Notes under the pieces: generated by a model
What the model saw: the letters and a program-made list of their open reading frames with translations, nothing else
Database searches by the model: none
What the model was told of the DNA's origin: nothing
NCBI RefSeq assembly: GCF_900109045.1
Contig: NZ_FNYL01000019.1
Coordinates: 1-64,000 of the forward strand
Source of the DNA: Dyadobacter sp. SG02
GTDB lineage: Bacteria; Bacteroidota; Bacteroidia; Cytophagales; Spirosomataceae
Length of the DNA: 64,000 nucleotides
Direction: 5' to 3'
Program-made: the position numbers and the translations under genes
Shown: positions 16,572 to 24,824 of the stretch, one piece after another
How the letters are laid out: every line of letters starts with the position of its first letter
Position numbering within the stretch: the first letter of the stretch is position 1

Positions 16572-17138
16572 TTATTTGGGGATCTGGGTGGATAACAGTT
16601 CCCGCACCGAAATATCGAAATCTTCCATTACCGGATGTGCCGAGCAAATGTCGTGTTCTGTGCAGATTTTGACATTCTTTCTCGAAGTATAAACGTATAC
16701 CACTTCATTGTCGGGGTAAATATGCCAGACGACCTTCACGGAAGAGTCGAAATATTCGGCCAGCTTTTCTTCTACTTTCTCGGCGTCGTCAGTGGGAGAT
16801 ATTACTTCGATGAGGAATTCAGGAACTGGCTCCTCGTCCGAGTTGGCGGAGTCGTCAATTTGTTTACCGGAGAAGAAGGCGAGATCGGGCCGGCGCATTT
16901 GAATGCCGCTCAACATCACATCCTGCTCCATAATCAGCGCGCCGCCTTTGGAGAATGCGGCTGTACCGAAGAATAGTTGTTGAAGCCTTCTGATGATGAA
17001 GAGGTGTTTTTTCTTCACTTTCCCGAATCTGATGATTTTGCCGTCGTTCCATTCATATTTAAATCCATCGACGGCCTCCCACTGGACGAATTCATCCAAA
17101 GTGCGGGGCAAAACCGAAGATGTGGAACGGAGTATCAT
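16572..17138 (-). CDS. Uma2-family (DUF820) putative endonuclease
   Basis: A 188-residue protein with the Uma2/DUF820 layout: an N-terminal FVQWEAVDGFKYEWNDGKII segment, then MRRPDLAFFSG, then FLIEVISPTDDAEKVEEKLAEY. The acidic residues and the E-V-I-S-P strand correspond to the predicted PD-(D/E)XK nuclease core. Family knowledge: Uma2 proteins are abundant in cyanobacteria and Bacteroidota, and their role is unproven. There is no obvious partner gene. It lies between the large lipoprotein gene and the DUF763 gene on the same strand. Confidence 0.78.
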   Translation of the reverse strand: MILRSTSSVLPRTLDEFVQWEAVDGFKYEWNDGKIIRFGKVKKKHLFIIRRLQQLFFGTAAFSKGGALIMEQDVMLSGIQMRRPDLAFFSGKQIDDSANSDEEPVPEFLIEVISPTDDAEKVEEKLAEYFDSSVKVVWHIYPDNEVVYVYTSRKNVKICTEHDICSAHPVMEDFDISVRELLSTQIPK

Positions 17139-17213
17139 AGCTTGGGTATCAGTTATTGTACTTGATATTCAGTTACAAAGACTATTCTAAAATTACGAAT
17201 CAATTCCCCACCA

Positions 17214-18419
17214 TCAAAACAACTCCAACTGCCCGTCCCAGCCCTTCGGTTTCTTCACTTTACCTTTCACAGTCCGGCCTTCGTACTTCCAGGAATCGTC
17301 GCGTTCCTTTTGGACAATGTCGTTGAAGCGGTTATTGGGCTGGAAATCCTTTTCGAGTTGGGCGGAGACCTTGGACAGGTTTTTCAAAGCATCGGATTTG
17401 TCCTTATCCCCCATTTTGGCAAGTTGAATGGCCCGGTCGAGGGTGAGAATGGATTCGTCGTAAACGGTAATGGGTACCGGAAACGGATGGCCGTCTTTGC
17501 CTCCGTGAGCGAACGAAAAACGCGCCGGATCGCTGAAACGCGAGGGCGTACCGTGGATAATCTCACTCACAAGCGTGAGCGACTGGATCGTACGTGGGCC
17601 CACGCCTTCGAGCATAAGCAGCGATTCCATATTATCGACCGGGTTATCGTGCGCCAATGCCAGTACCGCGCCCAACCGTTTAAGGTTCACATCTTCCGCA
17701 CGGACGTCGTGGTGGTCGGGCATGACGAGCCTTGAAACTTCCCGCATGATCTTGTCCGGATTTTCTTTGGTGAGGTCCAGAATACCGGAGCGGGTTGGAG
17801 CGGCAGCTTTGGCGGTCAGGTTGAGGATATTCCCCTGATTTTGCCCATAAATGAATGTATGAGGCTCTTCAATGAACGACCGGATATTTGGAGAATGCCA
17901 GTGGTAACGACGGGCAAGTCGGTCGTCGGTGTTCATGCCTTGCTGAATGACGGCCCAGTTACCTTCTTTGGAAAGAACAAATGAATGCAGGTACAGCTGA
18001 AAACCGTCCTGAATGGCAGTATTGTCGACTTTTGCAGACAATTTGCTGTGATGAACAAGGAGGTTACCGTCGAGCCCGGTTTTATCCGCGATGGCGAGCA
18101 GTTCCGATGGGGTTTGCCTGGAATATTTACCCCGGCCACCGCAGATGTAAATACCCAGGTCGGACGATCTCCGGTTCACCGATTGCTTCAATGCGCCCAT
18201 TACGGAGGTGGTAATGCCCGACGAATGCCAGTCCATGCCCAGCACACAGCCCAACGACTGAAACCAGAACGGATCGCTCATTTTTTGGAGCAATGCATCG
18301 CGCCCGTATTCCATCACGATTGCCTCCACAATGGCACCGCCGAGCGCGCTCATACGTTGCGCGAGCCAGACGGGCACTTTCCCGTAATGCAGGGGTAAAT
18401 CGGCGTGGCCACTTTTCAT
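17214..18419 (-). CDS. DUF763 domain-containing protein
   Basis: The 401-residue protein from the Met at 18419 begins MKSGHADLPLHYGKVPVWLA, the expected DUF763 N-terminus. It contains CGGRGKYSRQTP and HHSKLSAKVDNTA and a helix-hairpin-helix-like segment SLLMLEGVGPRTIQSL, suggesting nucleic-acid binding. Family knowledge: DUF763 is uncharacterised and found in archaea and scattered bacteria. The frame is open for 29 further codons upstream, but that extension is encoded by a short tandem repeat and is probably not translated. The gene is divergent from the CNNM/CBS gene. Confidence 0.82.
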   Translation of the reverse strand: MKSGHADLPLHYGKVPVWLAQRMSALGGAIVEAIVMEYGRDALLQKMSDPFWFQSLGCVLGMDWHSSGITTSVMGALKQSVNRRSSDLGIYICGGRGKYSRQTPSELLAIADKTGLDGNLLVHHSKLSAKVDNTAIQDGFQLYLHSFVLSKEGNWAVIQQGMNTDDRLARRYHWHSPNIRSFIEEPHTFIYGQNQGNILNLTAKAAAPTRSGILDLTKENPDKIMREVSRLVMPDHHDVRAEDVNLKRLGAVLALAHDNPVDNMESLLMLEGVGPRTIQSLTLVSEIIHGTPSRFSDPARFSFAHGGKDGHPFPVPITVYDESILTLDRAIQLAKMGDKDKSDALKNLSKVSAQLEKDFQPNNRFNDIVQKERDDSWKYEGRTVKGKVKKPKGWDGQLELF

Positions 18420-18420
18420 A

Positions 18421-18465
18421 GGGGTTCCATCGGGGATTCCATCAGGATTCCATCGGGGATTCAAT
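18421..18465. repeat. Short tandem repeat (about 12 bp) at the DUF763 start
   Basis: Four imperfect copies of GGGGATTCCATC run from 18421, with unit lengths of 11-12 bp and sequence variants. They lie directly upstream of the chosen DUF763 start and keep that frame open, which explains a spurious N-terminal extension rich in N-P-D-G-I-P. Confidence 0.75.
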
Positions 18466-18598
18466 TTACGAAAATTCGGGGTAGTAGCGGGTAACCGGAA
18501 ATGCATTAATGGCGGTCGCGGTTTCTCAATGGTACAATTTTTTGTTAAAATGCAGCTTTAAAACGCATTTTCACTTCAAAACGGATTCACCGGCCTCC

Positions 18599-19891
18599 AT
18601 GCTTTTACAGGTTATCATTACCCTTGTACTCGTTCTGCTCAATGGTTTTTTCGTCGCTGCCGAGTTTGCAATAGTCAAAATCCGCGCCTCGCAGCTCGAA
18701 CAGAAAGCCCAGGAAGGGAACCGGATGGCTATTCTTTCTAAACAGATTGTCTCGAATCTCGACGGCTACCTGGCGGCAACGCAATTCGGGATTACGCTCG
18801 CGAGCCTTGGATTGGGTTGGATAGGAGAGCCGGTCGTTTCGAAAATGATCATTGGTGCCATGGACCTGGTGGGGCTTTCGGTCGATCCCGAGCTGGCGCA
18901 CCATATTGCATTACCAACCGCATTTGCCATTATCACGGTTCTGCATATTGTATTTGGTGAGCTGGCCCCGAAATCGATCGCGATCCAGCGGCCGGAATCG
19001 ACGACCTTGGCTTTGTCCTATCCACTGCACGGCTTTTTCCTGGTATTCAGGCCGGTGGTGTGGTTGTTAAATGGCATTGCCAATGTGATTCTCAAAGGCG
19101 TAGGCATCACACCGTCGCACGGCAGCGAAGTGCATAGTAGCGACGAGCTGCGCTATCTGGTTCAGCAACAGAAAGATAGTGGAATGATCGAAGCCGCAGA
19201 TTACGATTTGATCAAGAACGCATTCGATTTTTCCGAAAGGGTAGCAAGGCAGATCATGATCCCGCGGCCACAAGTCGTAGGCATCGACGTGAATGATTTT
19301 ACAGAAGCCAAACTTGAAAAAGTAATAGAAGAAGGGTATTCCAGAATGCCGGTTTATGAAGATACGCTGGATCAGATAGTGGGGGTTTTGCATTTGAAAG
19401 ATCTTTTACTCAAAATGCGGCAGGGCAAGGAGATCGTTCTCCGCGACTTGATAAGGCCCATCGCTACGGTGCATGGTTCGAAACCTATCGGGGCATTGTT
19501 GCGAGAGTTTCAGTTGAACCGCCAGCAGATGGCGGTGATTGTCGACGAGTATGGCGGCGTGGATGGTATCGTCACAATGGAGGATATCCTGGAAGAGCTG
19601 GTTGGGGAGATTCAGGACGAATATGACAATGAGGTGCCGATCGTAAAGAATGAAGCTGATGACACTTACACCGCGCAAGGTGCGGCGTCCATAGCGGATT
19701 TAAATGATAAACTTCCCCACGACATTACAAGACGCCCCGATTATGAAACGCTTGCAGGTTATCTGATCTGGAAGTTCGGGCGTATTCCGGCGGTAGGCGA
19801 GAAGCTTAAAACGAAGCATTATGAATTTACCGTGCTCAAAAGGCAGCGCAGTACCATTTCGCAGGTAAAGATTGCGATTTTGGAAAGTTGA
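18599..19891 (+). CDS. CNNM/CBS-domain membrane protein of the CorB/CorC (hemolysin-like) family
   Basis: The 430-residue protein begins MLLQVIITLVLVLLNGFFVA. An N-terminal CNNM transmembrane domain (about 1-190) has the family segment AAEFAIVKIRASQLE and VFGELAPKSIAIQ. Two CBS domains follow (about 205-330: MIPRPQVVGID, VIVDEYGGVDGIVTMEDILE), then a C-terminal CorC/HlyC domain (AQGAASIADLND). Family knowledge: these proteins are linked to Mg2+/Co2+ transport or resistance; hemolysin is a historical name. I chose 18599 because earlier in-frame codons encode an unlikely extension. A 20-bp minisatellite begins at the stop codon. Confidence 0.85.
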   Translation: MLLQVIITLVLVLLNGFFVAAEFAIVKIRASQLEQKAQEGNRMAILSKQIVSNLDGYLAATQFGITLASLGLGWIGEPVVSKMIIGAMDLVGLSVDPELAHHIALPTAFAIITVLHIVFGELAPKSIAIQRPESTTLALSYPLHGFFLVFRPVVWLLNGIANVILKGVGITPSHGSEVHSSDELRYLVQQQKDSGMIEAADYDLIKNAFDFSERVARQIMIPRPQVVGIDVNDFTEAKLEKVIEEGYSRMPVYEDTLDQIVGVLHLKDLLLKMRQGKEIVLRDLIRPIATVHGSKPIGALLREFQLNRQQMAVIVDEYGGVDGIVTMEDILEELVGEIQDEYDNEVPIVKNEADDTYTAQGAASIADLNDKLPHDITRRPDYETLAGYLIWKFGRIPAVGEKLKTKHYEFTVLKRQRSTISQVKIAILES

Positions 19892-20130
19892 TGGTCAGGG
19901 GTTGTCGGGTATGGTCAAGGGGTGTCAGGTTTGGTCAAGGGTTGTCGGGTTTGGTCAAGGGTTGTCGGGTATGGTCAAGGGTTGTTGGGTACGGTCAGGA
20001 GTTGTCAGGTATGGTCAGGAGTTGTCAGGTATGGTCAAGGGTTGTCAGGTATGGTCAAGGGTTGTCAGGTATGGTCAAGGGTTGTCAGGTATGGTCAAGG
20101 GTTGTCAGGTATGGTCAAGGGTTGTCACGT
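19891..20130. repeat. 20-bp minisatellite between convergent genes
   Basis: About eleven full copies of a 20-bp unit (consensus GTTGTCAGGTATGGTCAAGG) run in exact register from 19901 to 20120, with partial copies at each end. Single-base variants cluster at the 5' side, and the last four copies are identical. It fills almost the whole gap between the CNNM/CBS stop (19891) and the SDR stop (20146). The unit is not a multiple of three, yet it has no stop codon in any forward frame, which produces spurious ORFs. Confidence 0.97.
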
Positions 20131-20145
20131 AGGACCCGGCTGCTG

Positions 20146-20835
20146 TCAGGCTTCGTTGTAGAGCTTCAAAACCGTTTGACGCAATTTTTTTCCTGTATCA
20201 CTTAATATGAATGCAATACCTTCGGCCATATCCGTGGCGGGGATCCATTTGCTGAAATCGGAGTTTGGCATGGCTGCGCGGTTGTCGGGCGTGTCGATAA
20301 TGCTGGGTACAATCACCGTCGCGGTAATGTTCTTCGACTTCCCCTCTGCATTAATCAGATCGGCCATTTGGAAGATCAGCGTTTTCGCAAGTGTGTAGGC
20401 AAAACTTCCCGTACCCGCCTCAGGGACGAGCGCGGGGCGCGCGCCTATGAAGATAAACTGCCCGCCGCCATTTGCTTCGAAATGCTTCATCAAGGGCTTC
20501 ACGATGTGGAATGCCGTTCTGAAATTCATCGTCAGCATTTGCTCGATGTCGGCGTCATTCGTGTCGGTCAGTTTGGCCATCGCGAAACCTCCGGCCAACA
20601 ATATTCCAGCTTCTACTTTACCGGCATTGGTAATGGCTTCTGCGACGAATAACTCCGCCTGTTCAGCGCTCGCAAGGTCGGCGAGGTAGTTGGAGACGTT
20701 CGCATTGTCGGCGTATGCGTCGGTTTTGCCTTCGCGGACATTGATATGCAAGCCATAACCAAGCGCTGTAAGTTTTTTGACAACATCTTTACCAAGGTTT
20801 CCGGTGGCTCCGCTGATGATGACTTGTTTAGGCAT
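20146..20835 (-). CDS. Short-chain dehydrogenase/reductase, dihydropteridine reductase-like
   Basis: A 229-residue SDR with the N-terminal nucleotide motif ISGATGNLGKDVV, LLAGGFAMA in the NNAG position, FIFIGARPAL, and the catalytic AYTLAK. The short length and the GARPAL...AYTLAK stretch resemble quinoid dihydropteridine reductase-like SDRs, but the substrate is not established. It is 20 bp after galU on the same strand, so it is probably co-transcribed with it. Confidence 0.78.
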   Translation of the reverse strand: MPKQVIISGATGNLGKDVVKKLTALGYGLHINVREGKTDAYADNANVSNYLADLASAEQAELFVAEAITNAGKVEAGILLAGGFAMAKLTDTNDADIEQMLTMNFRTAFHIVKPLMKHFEANGGGQFIFIGARPALVPEAGTGSFAYTLAKTLIFQMADLINAEGKSKNITATVIVPSIIDTPDNRAAMPNSDFSKWIPATDMAEGIAFILSDTGKKLRQTVLKLYNEA

Positions 20836-20855
20836 GGTTATGGCTTTTTAAATGC

Positions 20856-21719
20856 TTATTTATTTAAGATATCAACCAGGAATTGCCGGAATGGTTCAGC
20901 AAATTCCTTTCTTTTCAATGCAAACTCAACGGTTGTTTTGAGATAATCCAGCTTATCGCCGATATCGTGGCGTTTGCCTTCGATATGGTGGGCAAAGATA
21001 TTCTCGCGTTTCAAAAGGAGCAACAGCGAGTCGGTAAGCTGGATTTCGTTGTTCTTGCCCTTTGGAGTTTGCTCGATGGTGTTGAAAATTTCAGGCGTCA
21101 GCACGTAACGTCCGGCGATGGCCAGGTTGGAAGGCGCTTTATCGATCGCCGGTTTTTCAACAAGCGTGCTGAGTTCCAGAATAGAGTCGCTCAGCGAGGT
21201 TCCGCCGACGATACCATATCGGTTCACCTTATTGGCAGGTACTTCTTCCACCGCGATCACCGAGCCGCCGTATTGTTCGTAGGTATCCATCAATTGCTGT
21301 GTTACCGGGATCACCGAATCCATAATAGTGTCTCCCAGCAAAACCGCAAATGGCTCGTTACCAACGTGGTGTCGTGCATAGTAAATCGCATCGCCAAGGC
21401 CATTCGCTTCTTTCTGGCGTACGAAATGTACATTGGCCATATCGGCCAGGCGGCGCATTTCATTGAACCACAACAGGTCTTCCTTCTCTTCCAGACGGCT
21501 TTCGAGCTCCACGTTACGGTCGAAATGGTCTTCGATGGCACGCTTGCCTTTTCCTGAAATGATCAGAATATCTTCAATACCCGAGTCTACGGCTTCCTGC
21601 ACCACATATTGAATGGTAGGAATGTCGATAATCGGGAGCATTTCTTTCGGCATCGATTTGGTTGCCGGCAGGAATCGGGTCCCAAGCCCGGCAGCAGGTA
21701 TAACGGCTTTGCGAATCAT
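20856..21719 (-). CDS. galU: UTP-glucose-1-phosphate uridylyltransferase
   Basis: The 287-residue protein starts MIRKAVIPAAGLGTRFLPAT, the nucleotide-binding signature of GalU, with the activating lysine in KSMPKEMLPI. Further family segments are YVVQEAVDSGIEDILII, FAVLLGDTI, ALKRKEFA. It makes UDP-glucose from glucose-1-phosphate and UTP for envelope polysaccharides. I chose 21719; an upstream Met at 21743 adds only a non-conserved leader. The SDR follows 20 bp downstream. The GHMP kinase gene lies 172 bp upstream on the same strand. Confidence 0.92.
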   Translation of the reverse strand: MIRKAVIPAAGLGTRFLPATKSMPKEMLPIIDIPTIQYVVQEAVDSGIEDILIISGKGKRAIEDHFDRNVELESRLEEKEDLLWFNEMRRLADMANVHFVRQKEANGLGDAIYYARHHVGNEPFAVLLGDTIMDSVIPVTQQLMDTYEQYGGSVIAVEEVPANKVNRYGIVGGTSLSDSILELSTLVEKPAIDKAPSNLAIAGRYVLTPEIFNTIEQTPKGKNNEIQLTDSLLLLLKRENIFAHHIEGKRHDIGDKLDYLKTTVEFALKRKEFAEPFRQFLVDILNK

Positions 21720-21856
21720 AGTTTTGGTTGTGTGCCGCGGCATAAGACCACCGGCATTGTTTTGATTAAGTTTAACAGGCGATCAGCCATCCGCTTCCCG
21801 CCATTTTTAAATATAGTTGAGTAATAAAAAACAATTAATGCCCGTCGCTTACAACG

Positions 21857-21897
21857 CCTGACCACTCCTGACAATACTTACCACTGCCGACCTACAC
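21857..21897. repeat. Degenerate relative of the 20-bp minisatellite, inverted
   Basis: The segment containing CCTGACCACTCCTGACAATA and then CTTACCACTGCCGACCTA resembles two decayed copies of the reverse complement of the 19891-20130 unit (CCTTGACCATACCTGACAAC). It lies at the end of the GHMP kinase gene and overlaps its last codons. The relation is judged by eye. Confidence 0.45.
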
Positions 21898-22887
21898 CAC
21901 AAACGGCCTGATTACCCTTGCGTTGTACTTTTTCAACTGCACGAATAACTGGTTGAGCATATCGTCGTCCTTGTAAATGCCGATAATGGTACCGCCGGAG
22001 CCGGCAAATTTGGCGGAAGCCCCGCAGGCGCGCGCTGCGCTGATGAGCTTCTTATTGGATTCGGGCACGTTATAAATCTTGCAGCGGAGGTCGAAATTTT
22101 CGTTCATCAGCGAATGCAGATCGTCTGGGCGGCCTTCTAGTAATGCCGTGCGGCCGTCTTCGGCTTTCTGGGCAATCTGGCCGAGGACATCGATCACGTC
22201 CTGCTCGCCGCGGTCGTAACGCGTGCGCACGTCGTTATGCACCTTGCCCGAGACCTTGCTAAGGTTGGTATTGTAGGCGACGTACAGTTTTGGCAATAGT
22301 TCAGGGTTAATGCGTTCGTAGCGCCCGTGGCCCTGCGTCTGGATCATGGTTTTGTCAAAATCCATATACACACAGCCTTCGTAGCATTGGATCACGCGGT
22401 CCTGCAAACCGGCGGTAATGCCCAACTCTTCGGTCTCGGTCACCATTACCAGCTGCGGCAGTATTTCCAGGGGTATTTCAACCTTGTAAAACTGCATTAA
22501 TGCCCGGAACAATGCGACAATAATCGCGCTGGAACCGGACATGCCTACCTGGCGTGGGATCGATGAGCGGTACCGGACAGTGAAATTCTTGTTGGGAAGG
22601 CGGATATTGTTTTCCTCGCAATAGTCGCCGAACTTCTTGATACCGGCCTTAATGAGCGGAATACCGCCATTGTACCCCAGCATATTCACCGAATCACGCA
22701 GGTGGAAAATGCTGCGGAAGGTGTTCAAATCCTGCGGCTGGGGCTCGATATGCAGCTCGGGCGACTCGTAAAGCGAAATGGAAGCCCCGAAATTTCTGAC
22801 AGATATGGAAATCGTTTTACCGAAAAAGCCGTCGGAAGGATTGCCTAGTAGCCCCGCACGGGCATAGGCGCGTGTTTCAATGATCAA
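21892..22887 (-). CDS. GHMP kinase, glucuronokinase-like
   Basis: A 331-residue GHMP-family small-molecule kinase. The N-terminus RAYARAGLLGNPSDGFFGKT matches the conserved start of plant glucuronokinases as I recall them. The ATP-binding glycine-rich motif is GMSGSSAIIVALFRAL, and the third GHMP motif is AKFAGSGGTIIGIY. Family knowledge: GHMP kinases phosphorylate sugars, mevalonate or homoserine. The resemblance, plus the neighbouring UDP-sugar-forming galU, suggests an anomeric sugar or uronic-acid kinase, but this is inference. It appears to start a minus-strand group with galU and the SDR, though the 172-bp spacer may hold a separate promoter. Confidence 0.75.
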   Translation of the reverse strand: MIIETRAYARAGLLGNPSDGFFGKTISISVRNFGASISLYESPELHIEPQPQDLNTFRSIFHLRDSVNMLGYNGGIPLIKAGIKKFGDYCEENNIRLPNKNFTVRYRSSIPRQVGMSGSSAIIVALFRALMQFYKVEIPLEILPQLVMVTETEELGITAGLQDRVIQCYEGCVYMDFDKTMIQTQGHGRYERINPELLPKLYVAYNTNLSKVSGKVHNDVRTRYDRGEQDVIDVLGQIAQKAEDGRTALLEGRPDDLHSLMNENFDLRCKIYNVPESNKKLISAARACGASAKFAGSGGTIIGIYKDDDMLNQLFVQLKKYNARVIRPFVV

Positions 22888-23010
22888 TGTAAAGCGTGTT
22901 TAGCCGGAAGTAATAACTACTTGGACGATAGAATACCATTTTGCCCTTATAAGCAGGTATTTCAGAATTTTACCCAATGCGGCTTGAAATCTATGAATGA
23001 ACGCGCTGGA

Positions 23011-23046
23011 AACAAAAAAAGCGCGGATAAAAATATCCACGCTTTC
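23011..23046 (-). terminator. Terminator after yceI
   Basis: AGCGCGGATA (23020-23029) pairs with TATCCACGCT (23034-23043) with one wobble and a 4-nt loop. On the minus strand it is followed by TTTTTTTG. It lies 24 bp beyond the YceI-family stop codon. Confidence 0.85.
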
Positions 23047-23069
23047 GTAAGAGGAACGGTTTATTAATA

Positions 23070-23597
23070 TTATTGCTTCACGACCTGGACGTTCGCGATC
23101 AGTTTCACTTCGTCACCGACAACCACACCACCTGCTTCGGTTACAGCGCTCCATTCGAGGCCGAATTCCTTGCGGTTGATTTTACCGCTGATCTCGAAAC
23201 CTGATTTGTTGTTGCCGTAGAAGTCGGTCATGTTACCGCCGAACTCCGCTGCGAAATCAACGGTTTTCGTTACGCCTTTCACGGTCAGTGAGCCGGTCAG
23301 GTTGTAGTTATCATCTCCTTTTTTGGCCAGTTTCCCTGTGAACGACAGTTTTGGGTGGTTCTCAGCGTCGAAGAAATCGGCCGATTTCAGGTGCTGGTCG
23401 CGTTGAGCTTGTTTTGTATCTATACTTTCTACATCAGCAGAAAAATGGACGGTAGCACCGTCGAAATCTTCACTAGTTGTTTCAACGCCGCCTTCGAAGC
23501 TATTGAATGCACCTGTTACAGTGGAAATCACAAGGTGTTTCACTTTGAACTGGATTTCTGAATGTGTTGGGTCGATTACCCATTTAGTAGTAGCCAT
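23070..23597 (-). CDS. YceI-family protein (cytoplasmic)
   Basis: A 175-residue YceI-like lipocalin-fold protein starting MATTKWVIDPTHSEIQFKVK, with SFEGGVETTSEDFDGATVHF, DQHLKSADFFDAENHPKLSF and KINRKEFGLEWSAV. Family knowledge: YceI proteins bind polyisoprenoid or similar amphiphiles. There is no signal peptide from the chosen Met at 23597; the frame extends to 23627 with an unlikely leader. A second, secreted YceI protein is at 43792-44322. It ends at its own terminator. Confidence 0.87.
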   Translation of the reverse strand: MATTKWVIDPTHSEIQFKVKHLVISTVTGAFNSFEGGVETTSEDFDGATVHFSADVESIDTKQAQRDQHLKSADFFDAENHPKLSFTGKLAKKGDDNYNLTGSLTVKGVTKTVDFAAEFGGNMTDFYGNNKSGFEISGKINRKEFGLEWSAVTEAGGVVVGDEVKLIANVQVVKQ

Positions 23598-23672
23598 TGT
23601 CTTTGTTGTTTTTCTGTGTAATAACATTTAATGTATATACATCTATTTGTAAAGTTTAGTTTCAAAAGGGAT

Positions 23673-23703
23673 AAAAAAAATCCCGGAAAAATTTTCCGGG
23701 ATT
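23673..23703 (-). terminator. Terminator after the LolA-like gene
   Basis: AATCCCGGAAAA (23679-23690) and its exact complement (23692-23703) form a 12-bp stem with a minimal loop. The minus-strand transcript runs into TTTTTTTTAT. It lies 23 bp after the stop of the 243-residue secreted protein. Confidence 0.88.
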
Positions 23704-23725
23704 CGAAAAGCTTTATTTGGAGCTT

Positions 23726-24457
23726 CTATTGTGGCATTTCGAAAATTTTGGGATCGATCTTCGGGTTGACTTCCAGCGCTGTGATTTTAAGTGCCATCTT
23801 GGTGCCGGGCATTGCGGAGGTCGATACTTCGGAGGCGAACGGATAATAAATGCCATCTACTGCACGAAAATCCGATTGCACATTTTCTGACATAATCTCT
23901 TGTCCGTTCATCGATGTCTGAGCCACAATTTTCAGAATATAGAAAGTGTCTTTTGAAATGTAATTGATCCTGCGGACACCGCTTGGTAAAACCATGGTTA
24001 CCTTGTAAACTTTCGCGCCTGCGAGATCTTCTTCCCCGTCGAGCGTCACTTTGTAGCCTTTTTCTTTATAGTTATAGAGTCCGGTAAGGTCGGTTTCATT
24101 GGCCAGCGATTTTACCGCATCCTCGGGCAATGCCGTAGGTTTCGTATTGCCGGCCATGGGGTTGATCGTCCAGCCGGTAGTGCCGCTCACCGCCTGCACG
24201 ACCGTCATACCCTGCACGGTACTCTCGCTCCTGAAACCTTTGTTTTGCACGATAATCGTGGTGATAGGGACTTTCATATTCATAATGTCCATTTCAGCCG
24301 ATATTTTCATGCTTTGCAGCTTGCCCAGCTTCTCACCGCCCATGGCTTTGACGTGTTTGGCTATAATGTCATCGACTGTTTGCGCGCTAACGGCATTTGC
24401 GATGCAAGTGATGATCAGGAATGCGAGTAGTTTGAAAAGGTTTTTGGAATGTTGCAT
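23726..24457 (-). CDS. Secreted LolA-like outer-membrane lipoprotein-sorting family protein
   Basis: The 243-residue protein has a signal peptide (LAFLIITCIANAVSA) and starts QTVDDIIAKHVKAMGGEKLG after cleavage. It continues with alternating beta strands (GTTGWTINPMAG, GYKVTLDGEEDLAGAKVYKV) as in the LolA/LolB and DUF4292-like lipoprotein-carrier superfamily. Family knowledge: these periplasmic beta-barrel proteins bind acyl chains. Whether this one escorts lipoproteins is not known, and the tight ...VDGIYYPFASEV... ending is typical of a Bacteroidota subgroup of unknown role. Confidence 0.75.
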   Translation of the reverse strand: MQHSKNLFKLLAFLIITCIANAVSAQTVDDIIAKHVKAMGGEKLGKLQSMKISAEMDIMNMKVPITTIIVQNKGFRSESTVQGMTVVQAVSGTTGWTINPMAGNTKPTALPEDAVKSLANETDLTGLYNYKEKGYKVTLDGEEDLAGAKVYKVTMVLPSGVRRINYISKDTFYILKIVAQTSMNGQEIMSENVQSDFRAVDGIYYPFASEVSTSAMPGTKMALKITALEVNPKIDPKIFEMPQ

Positions 24458-24481
24458 ATGGTGTGGTTGGTTTTGATGATT

Positions 24482-24823
24482 TTAAGACAGGACTTCAATT
24501 CTATCGCGGTACACTGTTACCAGCTTGTATTCATTGCATAACTCGGTAATATTAGGCCAATTCTTATATAAAACCTCGAAAAGCTCTGCTGCTTTTACAT
24601 TACCTAGCCGGAAATGAATGATCCGGGGAGGAGGTTCGCTAGTGCTGATGCGAATGGAGAAGTCTGCATCGCGGGTTACAATAGTCAGGTGATTTCTGCG
24701 CGCATAATCCCAAATCTGTGAATCCAGCCATTCGTCGTCAAGATCTTTTTGATGAATGAATTCAGGATTGTTCCATAAGGAGCAATGATAGGGCAGATTT
24801 ACATCGATCAGATATTTGCGCAT
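24482..24823 (-). CDS. DUF5615 PIN-like toxin (copy 2)
   Basis: A 113-residue DUF5615 protein, MRKYLIDVNLPYHCSLWNNP, with the second acidic segment IVTRDADFSIRI and PPPRIIHFRLGN. It is clearly homologous to the protein at 12308-12652 and has the same position after a DUF433 gene. I chose the Met at 24823, which follows the antitoxin TGA by one base; a Met nine codons earlier would overlap the antitoxin gene. Predicted PIN-like ribonuclease toxin by family. Confidence 0.78.
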   Translation of the reverse strand: MRKYLIDVNLPYHCSLWNNPEFIHQKDLDDEWLDSQIWDYARRNHLTIVTRDADFSIRISTSEPPPRIIHFRLGNVKAAELFEVLYKNWPNITELCNEYKLVTVYRDRIEVLS

Positions 24824-24824
24824 A

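Noticed and set aside
18420..18506. N-terminal extension of the DUF763 protein
   Set aside because: It is encoded by a short tandem repeat, and the family N-terminus (MKSGHADLPLHYGK) starts at 18419.
19872..20205. Three overlapping plus-strand frames of 79-105 codons
   Set aside because: They are the three readings of the 20-bp minisatellite. The protein sequences are the same repeated words in shifted frames, with no start signal.
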